Positions 54,101 to 60,281 of a DNA stretch of 64,000 bases are shown here, one piece after another; the stretch's first letter is position 1, and every line of letters begins with the position of its first letter. The DNA is from Pedococcus dokdonensis (GTDB lineage: Bacteria > Actinomycetota > Actinomycetes > Actinomycetales > Dermatophilaceae): contig NZ_LT629711.1 of assembly GCF_900104525.1 (NCBI RefSeq), positions 2,356,001 to 2,420,000 on the forward strand, in the 5' to 3' direction. A program made the translations under genes and the position numbers. The notes under the pieces are model-generated. The model had not been told where the DNA came from. It saw nothing but the letters and a program-made list of their open reading frames with translations, and searched no databases.

Positions 54101-55779
54101 GACACGTGCGGGAGCCACCGCACCCAGCCCCAGTCGGGGCCCGCGCCGACGACGACGACCTTCAGGGCGGAAGGTGCGTGGAGGATCGCTGCCTCGAGGA
54201 CGGCCGAGGCGGTCATCGCGGTGATGACCGTCCGGGGGCCGGCGAGCCCCACGACTCCTGCGGACGGGGTGATGATCGGGACGTCCGGGGTGGCGGAGTG
54301 GAGGTGGCGGCACGCGGCCAGCTCATCGGCATACCGGCCGCTCGCCGGGCGCCGCGCTCCGGTCCCGGTGACCTTGGCCGCGCGCGCACGCGCGCCGGTC
54401 CCGAGTCGGATCCTGAGGAAGTCCTCGTCGCCGAGGCGTCGCTCCCACAAGCGTGGACCCTGGGTCGCCACCCACGTGGCCAGCTCGGCGCGCTCGGGGC
54501 TGAGGGTGCGCAGCGCCTCGGCCTGCGCGCGTCCGATCCCCTCGAGGCGTTCGTCGAGCCGGCCCAGCTCGGCGTGGAACGTCTTCACGCCGTGCTTGCG
54601 CCTCGACTGGTCACCGAGGATGCCGAAGCCGATGGTGGCCAGGCCGGCCACCGCCGCGACCCCGGCGAACAGCATGGCCGCCGGGTAGCGGACCGCCACC
54701 ACGCCTGCGGCCAGGACGGCGACCAGTCCAGCCGCGACCTGCCAGCCGACCCCCCGGCCGGACAGCTCGGTGCCTTCGGGAAGGTCCGGGGCGGCCACCT
54801 CCACCAACGACACCGGTGCCGTCGCCCTCGGCGGGGTGTTGACCGTGGTGTCAGGGGCGTCGGCGAAGGGTGGGTCGCCGGCGGACGCGGCGGGGACGAG
54901 GGCCTCGTCGAACGCGGCGACGGTCAGGACGTCGCCGCGCCGAAGGGGCACGGAGCCCCAGGCGTCGGTGTTGCGCAGGAGCGAGCCGTCCTCACGCCGG
55001 TAGAGGCACCAGGACGTGCGCGCACCGGCCGTGAGGTCGAGGTATGCCGCGAGGGCGGCCGCCACGTCGCCGACCGAGGTCTGGTCCTGGGTGCCGAGCG
55101 TGACGGCCTGGACGGCCATCCCGGTCTCGGAGCGGACCTGGAGCTCGGTGGCAGGCGCGCGTCCGCGCCGGGCCGAGACCACGGACACCAGCGTTCGCGA
55201 GCGCCCGAGGGTGATGGTGTCACCCGGAAGGAGAGCCCTGGTCCCCCCGACTCGCTGACCATTCACCTTGGTGCCGTTGAAGGAGTCGAGGTCGGCCAGC
55301 AGGAGCCCGTCGGGGGTGGCGCTGACCGTCGCATGCCGCCGGGACACGCTGGGGTCGTCGAGGTGGAGGTCACTCGTCGCCTCACGGCCCAGCAGCACCT
55401 CGGCCCGCACCGGCACGCGGGCCGTCTCGACACCGTGGTGGGTGGCCACCAGCACTGCCTCGGCCGAACCCGGCGGAGCCGCCCGCACCTCCAGGACGAC
55501 CGCGGTGGACTCACCGAAGGCCACCTGTCCCCCTGGCCGCACCAGGACGGGCGCGGTGACCTGACGAGAGTCGACCCGCGTGCCGGTGCGTGAGCCGGTG
55601 TCCACCACCAGCATCCCGCCGTCACGGAGCTCGACCAAGGCGTGGCGGCGCGACACGGACGGGTCCGTGAGCCGGAGCCCGGCCTCCTGTCCCCGGCCCA
55701 CCGCGGTGCGCTCGACCACCGGCCAGACGAGTCCCGCATCCGGACCGGACACGAACCGCAGCAGCATTCGCCCGATCAT
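51151..55779 (-). CDS. EssC/YukB-like type VII export ATPase with FHA and ubiquitin-like domains
   Basis: 1542 residues. Two FHA domains (about 1-95 and 105-200; both end in SVSRRHA) are followed by a segment at about 205-300 that looks like a YukD/ubiquitin fold, then two membrane helices (about 340-380), and three FtsK/SpoIIIE ATPase domains. Domain 1 has an intact Walker A GTTGAGKSE (K about 756) and Walker B VVIDEFALL; domains 2 and 3 have GVFRSGRTT and GESLTGRTT with Arg instead of Lys. The order matches firmicute EssC/YukB more than mycobacterial EccC. ATG at 55779 follows GAGAGG; longer readings lack support. It is divergent from paralog 4. Confidence 0.9.
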   Translation of the reverse strand: MIGRMLLRFVSGPDAGLVWPVVERTAVGRGQEAGLRLTDPSVSRRHALVELRDGGMLVVDTGSRTGTRVDSRQVTAPVLVRPGGQVAFGESTAVVLEVRAAPPGSAEAVLVATHHGVETARVPVRAEVLLGREATSDLHLDDPSVSRRHATVSATPDGLLLADLDSFNGTKVNGQRVGGTRALLPGDTITLGRSRTLVSVVSARRGRAPATELQVRSETGMAVQAVTLGTQDQTSVGDVAAALAAYLDLTAGARTSWCLYRREDGSLLRNTDAWGSVPLRRGDVLTVAAFDEALVPAASAGDPPFADAPDTTVNTPPRATAPVSLVEVAAPDLPEGTELSGRGVGWQVAAGLVAVLAAGVVAVRYPAAMLFAGVAAVAGLATIGFGILGDQSRRKHGVKTFHAELGRLDERLEGIGRAQAEALRTLSPERAELATWVATQGPRLWERRLGDEDFLRIRLGTGARARAAKVTGTGARRPASGRYADELAACRHLHSATPDVPIITPSAGVVGLAGPRTVITAMTASAVLEAAILHAPSALKVVVVGAGPDWGWVRWLPHVSRASARLLATGAVDAGDLGTALRVESGGSGAAQPKVLLVVGQGGSQHAAVIDAIRAVSSQGGLVLVMDDEARSLPPECQVVCRAAASLHVVAEGLWEDGPIGPFIASSVDPETAGRIAVGLGRLRDPRSQAAGGAGSRGVLELSGLSDSVRVSERWLAPGPGVQSVFGADDQGEPVSVDLRRDGPHGIIAGTTGAGKSELLLSFIASLVAQHPPDRLALFLIDFKGGATFAALERLPHVVGYVTDLDASERLSERAFTSLDAEISRRKRVLADHGVPDLAAYERLEAAPSMPTLLVVIDEFALLVTEQPRVKPRLDAIAAQGRSLGIHLLLATQSPGGVITPAIRANTNIWLCLRVVNDSESMEILGSRDAAQIPNDAPGRAYLRRGAERTLVGFQTARVTIGSAGSGPVDVRVSPFGEPPPPTWHPESRSGAPVRTELDRLVSDAAHAHSARGATAPPSLWIPPLTHDLGPDDPALAASAVDRPHDPDRLTVRLGLLDEPEAARQRPYDVDVALTNVLVSGVFRSGRTTAVRRIVAELVRARSPRLLHLYVIDGRGGLREVADLPHTGGHTGVHDLELLAGLVDRVGRVVEQRREHGFDPATDARVVLVVDDYPTFREASQPILQDRLNDQLLSLVAQGRSLGVHVVMTCGQVNDLRLTLASHFQTKILLRQPEAVDYAVVDVRLGPGEMPEDLPGRALVRGGHEVQIVNQLAVPPTAEGDSDGRPSRLVRLPTDHSEDAAAGLESWPPGQVPIGVGGDDAAPVWLGPRHGPHLVVLGESLTGRTTALRTVAGRLLAEDPTRVLAVVTRRRGSAAGWDSMPRRIALAEGPEDLNDLLDAVEASPAPVVLVVDDAEALGASASAGDRLERLLRDARGSGLRSVVGARTADWARLFDGWARYLASLRVALLLAPTPEAAMAAETRLPATVVPMVQGRGFLVAGGRAELVQVTRLVERPHEEARPVTELAVPVSRDHEVTSEPAS

Positions 55780-56048
55780 CGCCACCTCTCGCAGTGTCGT
55801 CACGACGGTGCGTCGACTCGCTGGGCGTCGGCGCCCAGGCCGTCCCTGAAGACAATCTCCAAATGTCCGGGTGGGGAGCCGTCGCCCGGATGAGCACCCA
55901 CTCCGCCTTTTGCCGGATTCCCCGTGGTCGCTCGTGTGCTCGACTTCGCACAGGTCATCCCCGGCGACGCACCGTTGGGGACGGTCGGAGGAGTGGCGAT
56001 GGAGCCGAAGGTGATGGACGGCTCGCACCGCGGCAGCAGGATGCCGTC
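55780..56048. other. Divergent control region between export ATPase and paralog 4
   Basis: 269 bases with no gene, expected to carry promoters for the export ATPase (minus) and paralog 4 (plus). A short hairpin GGGCG-TCGG-CGCCC is at about 55824-55837. A/T-poor throughout except around 55851-55868. No operator could be assigned. Confidence 0.4.
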
Positions 56049-57470
56049 GTGAGCGAGGCAGAGGACGGGCTGGTGCGCGCGCTGCGCAACGTGCTGGCCG
56101 ATCACGGCCGACGGGTCGCCGAGCACCCGGAGCGTGTGCGCGCCCTGCTCTCGGATGCGCTGGGTGACCGCTCGCGCGACTGGCGCGCCGACATCGACGC
56201 CCTGGTCATGGCCGCCGAGGAGCGGGTGCCGGCCAGCGTCACCGCAGCGGTCACCGACACCGGCATGGACGGCGACGAGGAAGTCCTCGTGCGGGCGATG
56301 ACGCACCGAGGCCTGACCGTCGAGATGGCGCGCTCGGCGATCGACTTGTGGCGCTCGGCCCTGACGGCGGGCACCACCGCACCCCGTCGGCACGCCGACG
56401 CGGCCTGGCACCGACCGGCCCCTGCCCCGGAGCCGCGAGCCGTCGCGCCGGAGCCGCGGACCGTCGCACCCGAGCCCCGGGCCGTCGCCCCAGAGCCGCG
56501 AGCCGTCGCACCCGAACCGCGAGCCGTCGCACCCGAGCCCCGGGCCGTCGCAGGCGAGCCGCGGGGCACCGCCCCAGAGCCGCGGACCGTCGCGCCGGGA
56601 CCCGGGCCTGCCGCCTCCGCACCGCGAGCGAGCCGCCCGGGCACCGCAGCAGCCTTCGTCGAGCCCGCCGCACCGACCGAGATCCCCCTGGACCGCGGCG
56701 GACCCGCCGGACCACCCCCGGGTCCGACACCGGGTCCGACAGCGGGTCCGACAGCGGGTCCGACAGCGGGTCCGACAGCCGGTCCGGCACCGAGTCCGAC
56801 ATCGGGTCCTTTCCCGGCCACCCCACGGGGCCCGCACGCGCCGAGCCACGGCGACCGGGCGCCTACCCCGACGCTCGTCACCATGAGTCGCGGTCGGGTG
56901 CTGGCCATGGGTGGTGCGGCGGTGGTCGCGGCCCTCGTCGTGGGCGGCATCGGCGCCCGCCAGCTGACGCCTGCGCCGAAGGCCGCCCTCGTGGCGGCGA
57001 CCCCCACGGTGAGCACGTCCACCGTGACCTCGACGAGCACCTCTGTGGAGACCGTCACGGTCACCGCTGCGCCCCGGACCGTGCGGTCGACCGTGGTGGT
57101 CAACGCAGCGAAGCTGCGTGCCCGCAACCTGAGCGGCACGACGATGACATACGTGACCTACACGGGCTCGTCGGGCTGCGTCCTGAAGCCCAAGAAGGGG
57201 CTCCCCTACCGAGCCTGCTTCACGTGGGACACCGCCGAGGCGACCGGCACGGTGAAGAGCTGGAAGCTCACTTCGGCCAAGGTCATCTCCGGCACCGGCA
57301 CGGTCTCGGTCTCCGGGAAGCGGATCAACTACCACTACACCCGCAACGGTCCCTACACGACGAAGGTCCGTTACACGATCGAGGGCGGTGGCTACGTCAG
57401 CACGGGCGTCTACACCTTCGCCGTGCAGTGCAACCCGAACTTCACCTGCAAGCGGGCGTTCCCGTTGTGA
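56049..57470 (+). CDS. Shared helical domain protein with repeat linker and four-Cys external domain (paralog 4)
   Basis: 473 residues. N-domain about 3-105: PERVRALLSDALG, DIDALVMAAEERVPASV, RGLT, AIDLWRSALT. The linker carries a seven-residue repeat EPRAVAP (about 127-185) and a four-residue repeat GPTA (about 225-253). One membrane helix (about 284-303) precedes a Thr/Val-rich stalk and a C-terminal domain (about 357-473) with C-x12-C ... C-x5-C, the same spacing as paralog 2. GTG at 56049 is used; the frame continues upstream but is compositionally non-coding. It precedes the WXG100 genes, so probably part of the same secretion system. Confidence 0.8.
   Translation: MSEAEDGLVRALRNVLADHGRRVAEHPERVRALLSDALGDRSRDWRADIDALVMAAEERVPASVTAAVTDTGMDGDEEVLVRAMTHRGLTVEMARSAIDLWRSALTAGTTAPRRHADAAWHRPAPAPEPRAVAPEPRTVAPEPRAVAPEPRAVAPEPRAVAPEPRAVAGEPRGTAPEPRTVAPGPGPAASAPRASRPGTAAAFVEPAAPTEIPLDRGGPAGPPPGPTPGPTAGPTAGPTAGPTAGPAPSPTSGPFPATPRGPHAPSHGDRAPTPTLVTMSRGRVLAMGGAAVVAALVVGGIGARQLTPAPKAALVAATPTVSTSTVTSTSTSVETVTVTAAPRTVRSTVVVNAAKLRARNLSGTTMTYVTYTGSSGCVLKPKKGLPYRACFTWDTAEATGTVKSWKLTSAKVISGTGTVSVSGKRINYHYTRNGPYTTKVRYTIEGGGYVSTGVYTFAVQCNPNFTCKRAFPL
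56430..56597 (+). repeat. Eight 21-base coding repeats (EPRAVAP)
   Basis: About eight 21-base units in tandem coding the heptapeptide EPR(A/T)VAP, several of them close to identical. They sit in the linker of paralog 4 and could vary in number between strains. Confidence 0.85.
56721..56804 (+). repeat. Seven 12-base coding repeats (GPTA)
   Basis: Seven 12-base units based on GGTCCGACAGCG, coding GPTA/GPTP, in the same linker as the 21-base array. Three adjacent units are identical. Confidence 0.85.
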
Positions 57471-57499
57471 CGTGCGTCGGCGCCCCTCCCCGCCTCGTC

Positions 57500-57531
57500 T
57501 TCAGCGCCTCTTCAGCGCCTCCCGGTTTCCT
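57500..57531 (+). promoter_or_regulatory. Motif upstream of WXG100 gene, copy A of a shared element
   Basis: 32 bases that match 59286-59317 at 25 of 32 positions. The best part is AGCGCC, two or three variable bases, then C(C/G)GGTTTCCT. A small inverted repeat CCGAC-ACCGC-GTCGG follows at 57547-57561, and the WXG100 ATG is at 57583. The second copy stands in the same relation to another small secreted-type gene. A shared regulator or RNA processing site is a reasonable reading. Confidence 0.5.
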
Positions 57532-57582
57532 CGTCCCATCCACCCACCGACACCGCGTCGGAACCGACACAAGGAGCACACC

Positions 57583-57843
57583 ATGGCCATCGCCGGCGAC
57601 CTCGAGCAGCTCATGACCCTTCAGCAGGTCTTCACCCGCAACAGCCAGTCGGTCGAGGAGCTCAGCTCCTCCATCCGCTCGCAGCTGCAGAACACGCGGT
57701 GGGAAGGCCCCGCCGCAGACCGCTTCCGCTCCGCCTGGAACACCGAGTTCGAGACGGCCCTGCGTCGCCTCGGTGAGGCCTTGTCCGACTGCTCGTCCGA
57801 GGTGAGCCGCCGTCGTGAGGCGCTCGCCCAGGCCGGCAGCTAG
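57583..57843 (+). CDS. WXG100 family type VII secretion protein
   Basis: 86 residues, the typical size. A helical hairpin is predicted, with the turn marked RWEGPAADRF (WxG motif, residues about 40-42) and a charged C-terminal helix EVSRRREAL. Such proteins are exported as dimers by EccC/EssC ATPases. There is no YxxxD/E tail motif as in mycobacterial partners. AAGGAG precedes the ATG by six bases. A second small helical protein is encoded 12 bases after it, the probable dimer partner. Confidence 0.92.
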   Translation: MAIAGDLEQLMTLQQVFTRNSQSVEELSSSIRSQLQNTRWEGPAADRFRSAWNTEFETALRRLGEALSDCSSEVSRRREALAQAGS

Positions 57844-57855
57844 TCCGTCAACGCC

Positions 57856-58146
57856 ATGTCCGTCACGGGTATCGCCGAGGACCCCGTCGCACTGCGCGGG
57901 ACCGCCGTGCAGCTGCGGCGGGAGGCGGAAGTGATCGTCTCCGCCGCGCGCTCCACCGCACAGAAGGCCGCGAGCATGGCCTACGCCGGCCCTTCCGCGG
58001 ACATCTTCCGCACCAGCATCGCGGCAGCCGCGTCGGCATCCGGCCAGCTCGCCGCGCGGCTGGTCGAGCTGGCCCAGTGGCTCGACACCTGTGCCGTGCA
58101 GGCCGAGGCCGAGATCGCGGCCCGTCGCGCAGCAGGGCTGACGTGA
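57856..58146 (+). CDS. WXG100-like partner protein without tryptophan
   Basis: 96 residues with the same hairpin shape: two Ala-rich helices joined by AYAGPSADIF (about 42-50), where AxG stands in for WxG. The C-terminal half has ARLVELAQWLDTCAVQ and ends REAAGLT-like. In ESX pairs one of two proteins often lacks the tryptophan. It is encoded 12 bases after the WXG100 gene, and its own stop overlaps the next gene (GTGA), so they form one transcript. Confidence 0.8.
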   Translation: MSVTGIAEDPVALRGTAVQLRREAEVIVSAARSTAQKAASMAYAGPSADIFRTSIAAAASASGQLAARLVELAQWLDTCAVQAEAEIAARRAAGLT

Positions 58147-59300
58147 CGACCACGGAGAGCAGGTCGACCCCGCAGACCATGTGGTCCGGGGTCGACGTGC
58201 TGTTCCTGAGCGCCACCGGCAGCGACGCCGACGTGACCCTGTGGGCCATCCCGGCAACCGGGGCCGCGCCCCCGGCTCCTGACCAGCTGCGCAGCGTCGC
58301 CGAGGAGCACGCGGCGGCGCTCGCCGACGCCGGTGACCTGACGCCCGGTGCCCTCACCGAGCACGCCGACGGGCTGGGGGGCAGCTACCTCACCCGCGCG
58401 TTCACCCAGGCGATGGACGGCTCGTCCACTTCGATGGCCGCGTACTTCGACACCCAGGGCGCAGTCGCCGTGGCGATGGTCCGCGCCCCCTCCGGTGACG
58501 ATGTGGAGGGCCTGCTCGCGGACCTGGTCCGGGCCAACCGGGCCCGATTCGTCCTCGCCGCCGAGGACGTCCTGGCCCTGGCCGACGTGACCGGGCTGGC
58601 CGCCCCGCCCCTCAGTCCCGCTGCCTACCCGCCCGACGCGTCGGACGAGGTGCGTCGGGCAGCCCACCTCGCCGCCCGAGGCTCCTTGCACGCCCGTGGG
58701 CTGCTCGTGCCCGAGGGCGACCGGCTCGTGCCCGTCGCCGAGCTGGGGGCGGCCCTGACCCTGCTGCTCGACGGCGACCGCATGCTGCTGGCCTCCAGGG
58801 CGGCCGGGGCGGGAGTGCACTCCACCTCCCTCATCGGCGGGCGGGACGGTGTGGTCGCGACGCTGGGCCCGGGCGGCTGGGGCCTGCTCGAGCTCTCCGT
58901 GAGCCCCGCCGGCCAGGCCGTCGAGAGGTATGCCGGCCTGCTGGCGCCGCCGCCCGAGGTCCGGACCGACGATCCCCCCGGTCAAGGCGATCCAGGCGGT
59001 TCCGGCGACATGGGGAGTGCCGAACGCTTCACCGCGAGATTCACGGAGGTGCAGGGCTGCGTGGACAGCTCCACCGGTCCCGAACAGCTCCGGGGTTCCC
59101 GCGCCCTCATCTCCATCCGTGGCGTGCGTCAGCGGGGGGACGACGCTGCGATCTTCGAGAACTGCTGGGTCGAGGACGCCGACGGCCGGCTCTGGTCGGT
59201 CGACCCCACGGACGACCTCGAGTCGGCTGTCCTCACCCCGTCCGAGGACTCCGCGGTGGGCGCGAGCCTGACCCGCGCACTCGACTTCAGCAGCCCTTAA
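58143..59300 (+). CDS. Uncharacterised secretion-linked protein (EspG-like?)
   Basis: 385 residues, soluble, not recognised. It contains a helical, Leu-rich stretch near residues 173-225 (RRAAHLAARGSLHARGLL, VAELGAALTLLLDGDRMLL) that faintly resembles the EspG-type chaperone fold, but the match is weak. The C-terminal part from about 285 has two Cys (VQGCVDSST, FENCWVED). GTG start overlaps the preceding stop (GTGA). Its location directly after two WXG100-like genes suggests a chaperone or adaptor for their export; this is context only. The end of its coding region overlaps the second copy of the shared motif. Confidence 0.65.
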   Translation: MTTTESRSTPQTMWSGVDVLFLSATGSDADVTLWAIPATGAAPPAPDQLRSVAEEHAAALADAGDLTPGALTEHADGLGGSYLTRAFTQAMDGSSTSMAAYFDTQGAVAVAMVRAPSGDDVEGLLADLVRANRARFVLAAEDVLALADVTGLAAPPLSPAAYPPDASDEVRRAAHLAARGSLHARGLLVPEGDRLVPVAELGAALTLLLDGDRMLLASRAAGAGVHSTSLIGGRDGVVATLGPGGWGLLELSVSPAGQAVERYAGLLAPPPEVRTDDPPGQGDPGGSGDMGSAERFTARFTEVQGCVDSSTGPEQLRGSRALISIRGVRQRGDDAAIFENCWVEDADGRLWSVDPTDDLESAVLTPSEDSAVGASLTRALDFSSP

Positions 59301-59317
59301 GCGCCAACGGGTTTCCT
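59286..59317 (+). promoter_or_regulatory. Motif upstream of the candidate substrate gene, copy B of a shared element
   Basis: Matches 57500-57531 at 25 of 32 positions; begins inside the end of the gene at 58143. The hairpin CGCCTTC-CAC-GAAGGCG (59328-59344) follows, in the same relative place as the one after copy A. The next ATG is at 59379. The two copies mark the genes most likely to be exported proteins. Confidence 0.5.
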
Positions 59318-59378
59318 GAGAACTCGACGCCTTCCACGAAGGCGACGATCACGGAGCAGGCGACCCGAGGAGGACACC

Positions 59379-60257
59379 ATGACTGACTGGATCTGGCTGG
59401 ACCCGCACGAGCTCGCATGGGCGGGGGTCCTGCTCCGCGACGTGTCGCAGGAGCTCATCGGCAGCACCCAGCGCACCCGCACGGCCTGTTGCGCGCCCGG
59501 GCTCGGCCGTCACGCCGGGCCCCTCATGGCCGAGGCCGACACCGTGGTCCGTCAGGTCGACATGGTGACCGAGATCTACCTGCGACTCGCCATCGACGTC
59601 CTGCAGCGGGCCATCGCTGCGGTGCAGAGCCAGCAGATGGGATCGGTCGTGGGCAGTGTGGGATCGGTGTCCTCGGCGATCATCGGCGGCACGACGGTCG
59701 GCGGCTTCGTCCTCGGGGCCACCAGCCCGGTCACCACGTCCGTGGTCGGAGGGGTGACCCTGGGCGGTCTCGTCTACGGCGGGTCGGACGGGTCGTCACT
59801 GACGACGTCCGTGGTCGGCGGCACGATGGTGGGAGGTCTGGTCTACGGGACGGGCAGCCCGTCGCCGTCAGCCGTGTCCATCGGAGGCGGCTACTACCAC
59901 GGCGGGGGCAGCGGCATGGCCAGCGGCGTGATGGCCCTGGCGGGAGCCGCGCAGGCGTCCCAAGAGCGCCAACAGGCCATCCTCGCGCGAATGAAAGCCT
60001 CCGCCGGTGGTGGAGTCTCCAGCACCGACCTGGGCGCCCAGATGCTGGCCAAGATGAACACCGATGCGGCCCGGAAGCGGTTCGACGAGACAGAGGTCAA
60101 GATCGCTGCCAACCAGCCGTTCGCCGGCATCGTCCAGGCCGAGAACGCCGATGCCCTGGACGGCGGCAACCGTGCGCGGGTGATCGAGGACCAGAAGCGC
60201 TTCGAGCAGAAGTTCTACGAGGACAAGTTCTACGACGACAAGCGGGACGGCCTCTGA
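59379..60257 (+). CDS. Candidate type VII substrate with Gly-Val repeats
   Basis: 292 residues. The N-terminal 90 look helical and WXG-like in shape (WIWLDPHELAWAGVLL, then VTEIYLRLAIDVLQRAIAAV). The middle (about 95-190) is a Gly/Val/Thr-rich zone with repeats of TTSVVGG(V/T)(T/M)xGGLVYG. The C-terminus is charged (DQKRFEQKFYEDKFYDDKRD). No known toxin or enzyme fold is recognised. AGGAGG precedes the ATG by five bases. It is the last gene of the island and is convergent with prs across 24 bases. Confidence 0.72.
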   Translation: MTDWIWLDPHELAWAGVLLRDVSQELIGSTQRTRTACCAPGLGRHAGPLMAEADTVVRQVDMVTEIYLRLAIDVLQRAIAAVQSQQMGSVVGSVGSVSSAIIGGTTVGGFVLGATSPVTTSVVGGVTLGGLVYGGSDGSSLTTSVVGGTMVGGLVYGTGSPSPSAVSIGGGYYHGGGSGMASGVMALAGAAQASQERQQAILARMKASAGGGVSSTDLGAQMLAKMNTDAARKRFDETEVKIAANQPFAGIVQAENADALDGGNRARVIEDQKRFEQKFYEDKFYDDKRDGL

Positions 60258-60275
60258 GGCCGCACGTCCCCGGCC
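60258..60275. terminator. Short hairpin between substrate gene and prs
   Basis: GGCCG - 8 bases - CGGCC lies in the 24-base convergent gap. Weak without a T-run; could end both transcripts. Confidence 0.35.
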
Positions 60276-60281
60276 GGCGGG

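Noticed and set aside
57583..60257. YxxxD/E secretion signal in the WXG-type proteins
   Set aside because: No Tyr-x3-Asp/Glu was found in the C-terminal tails of the three small proteins; export would need another signal.
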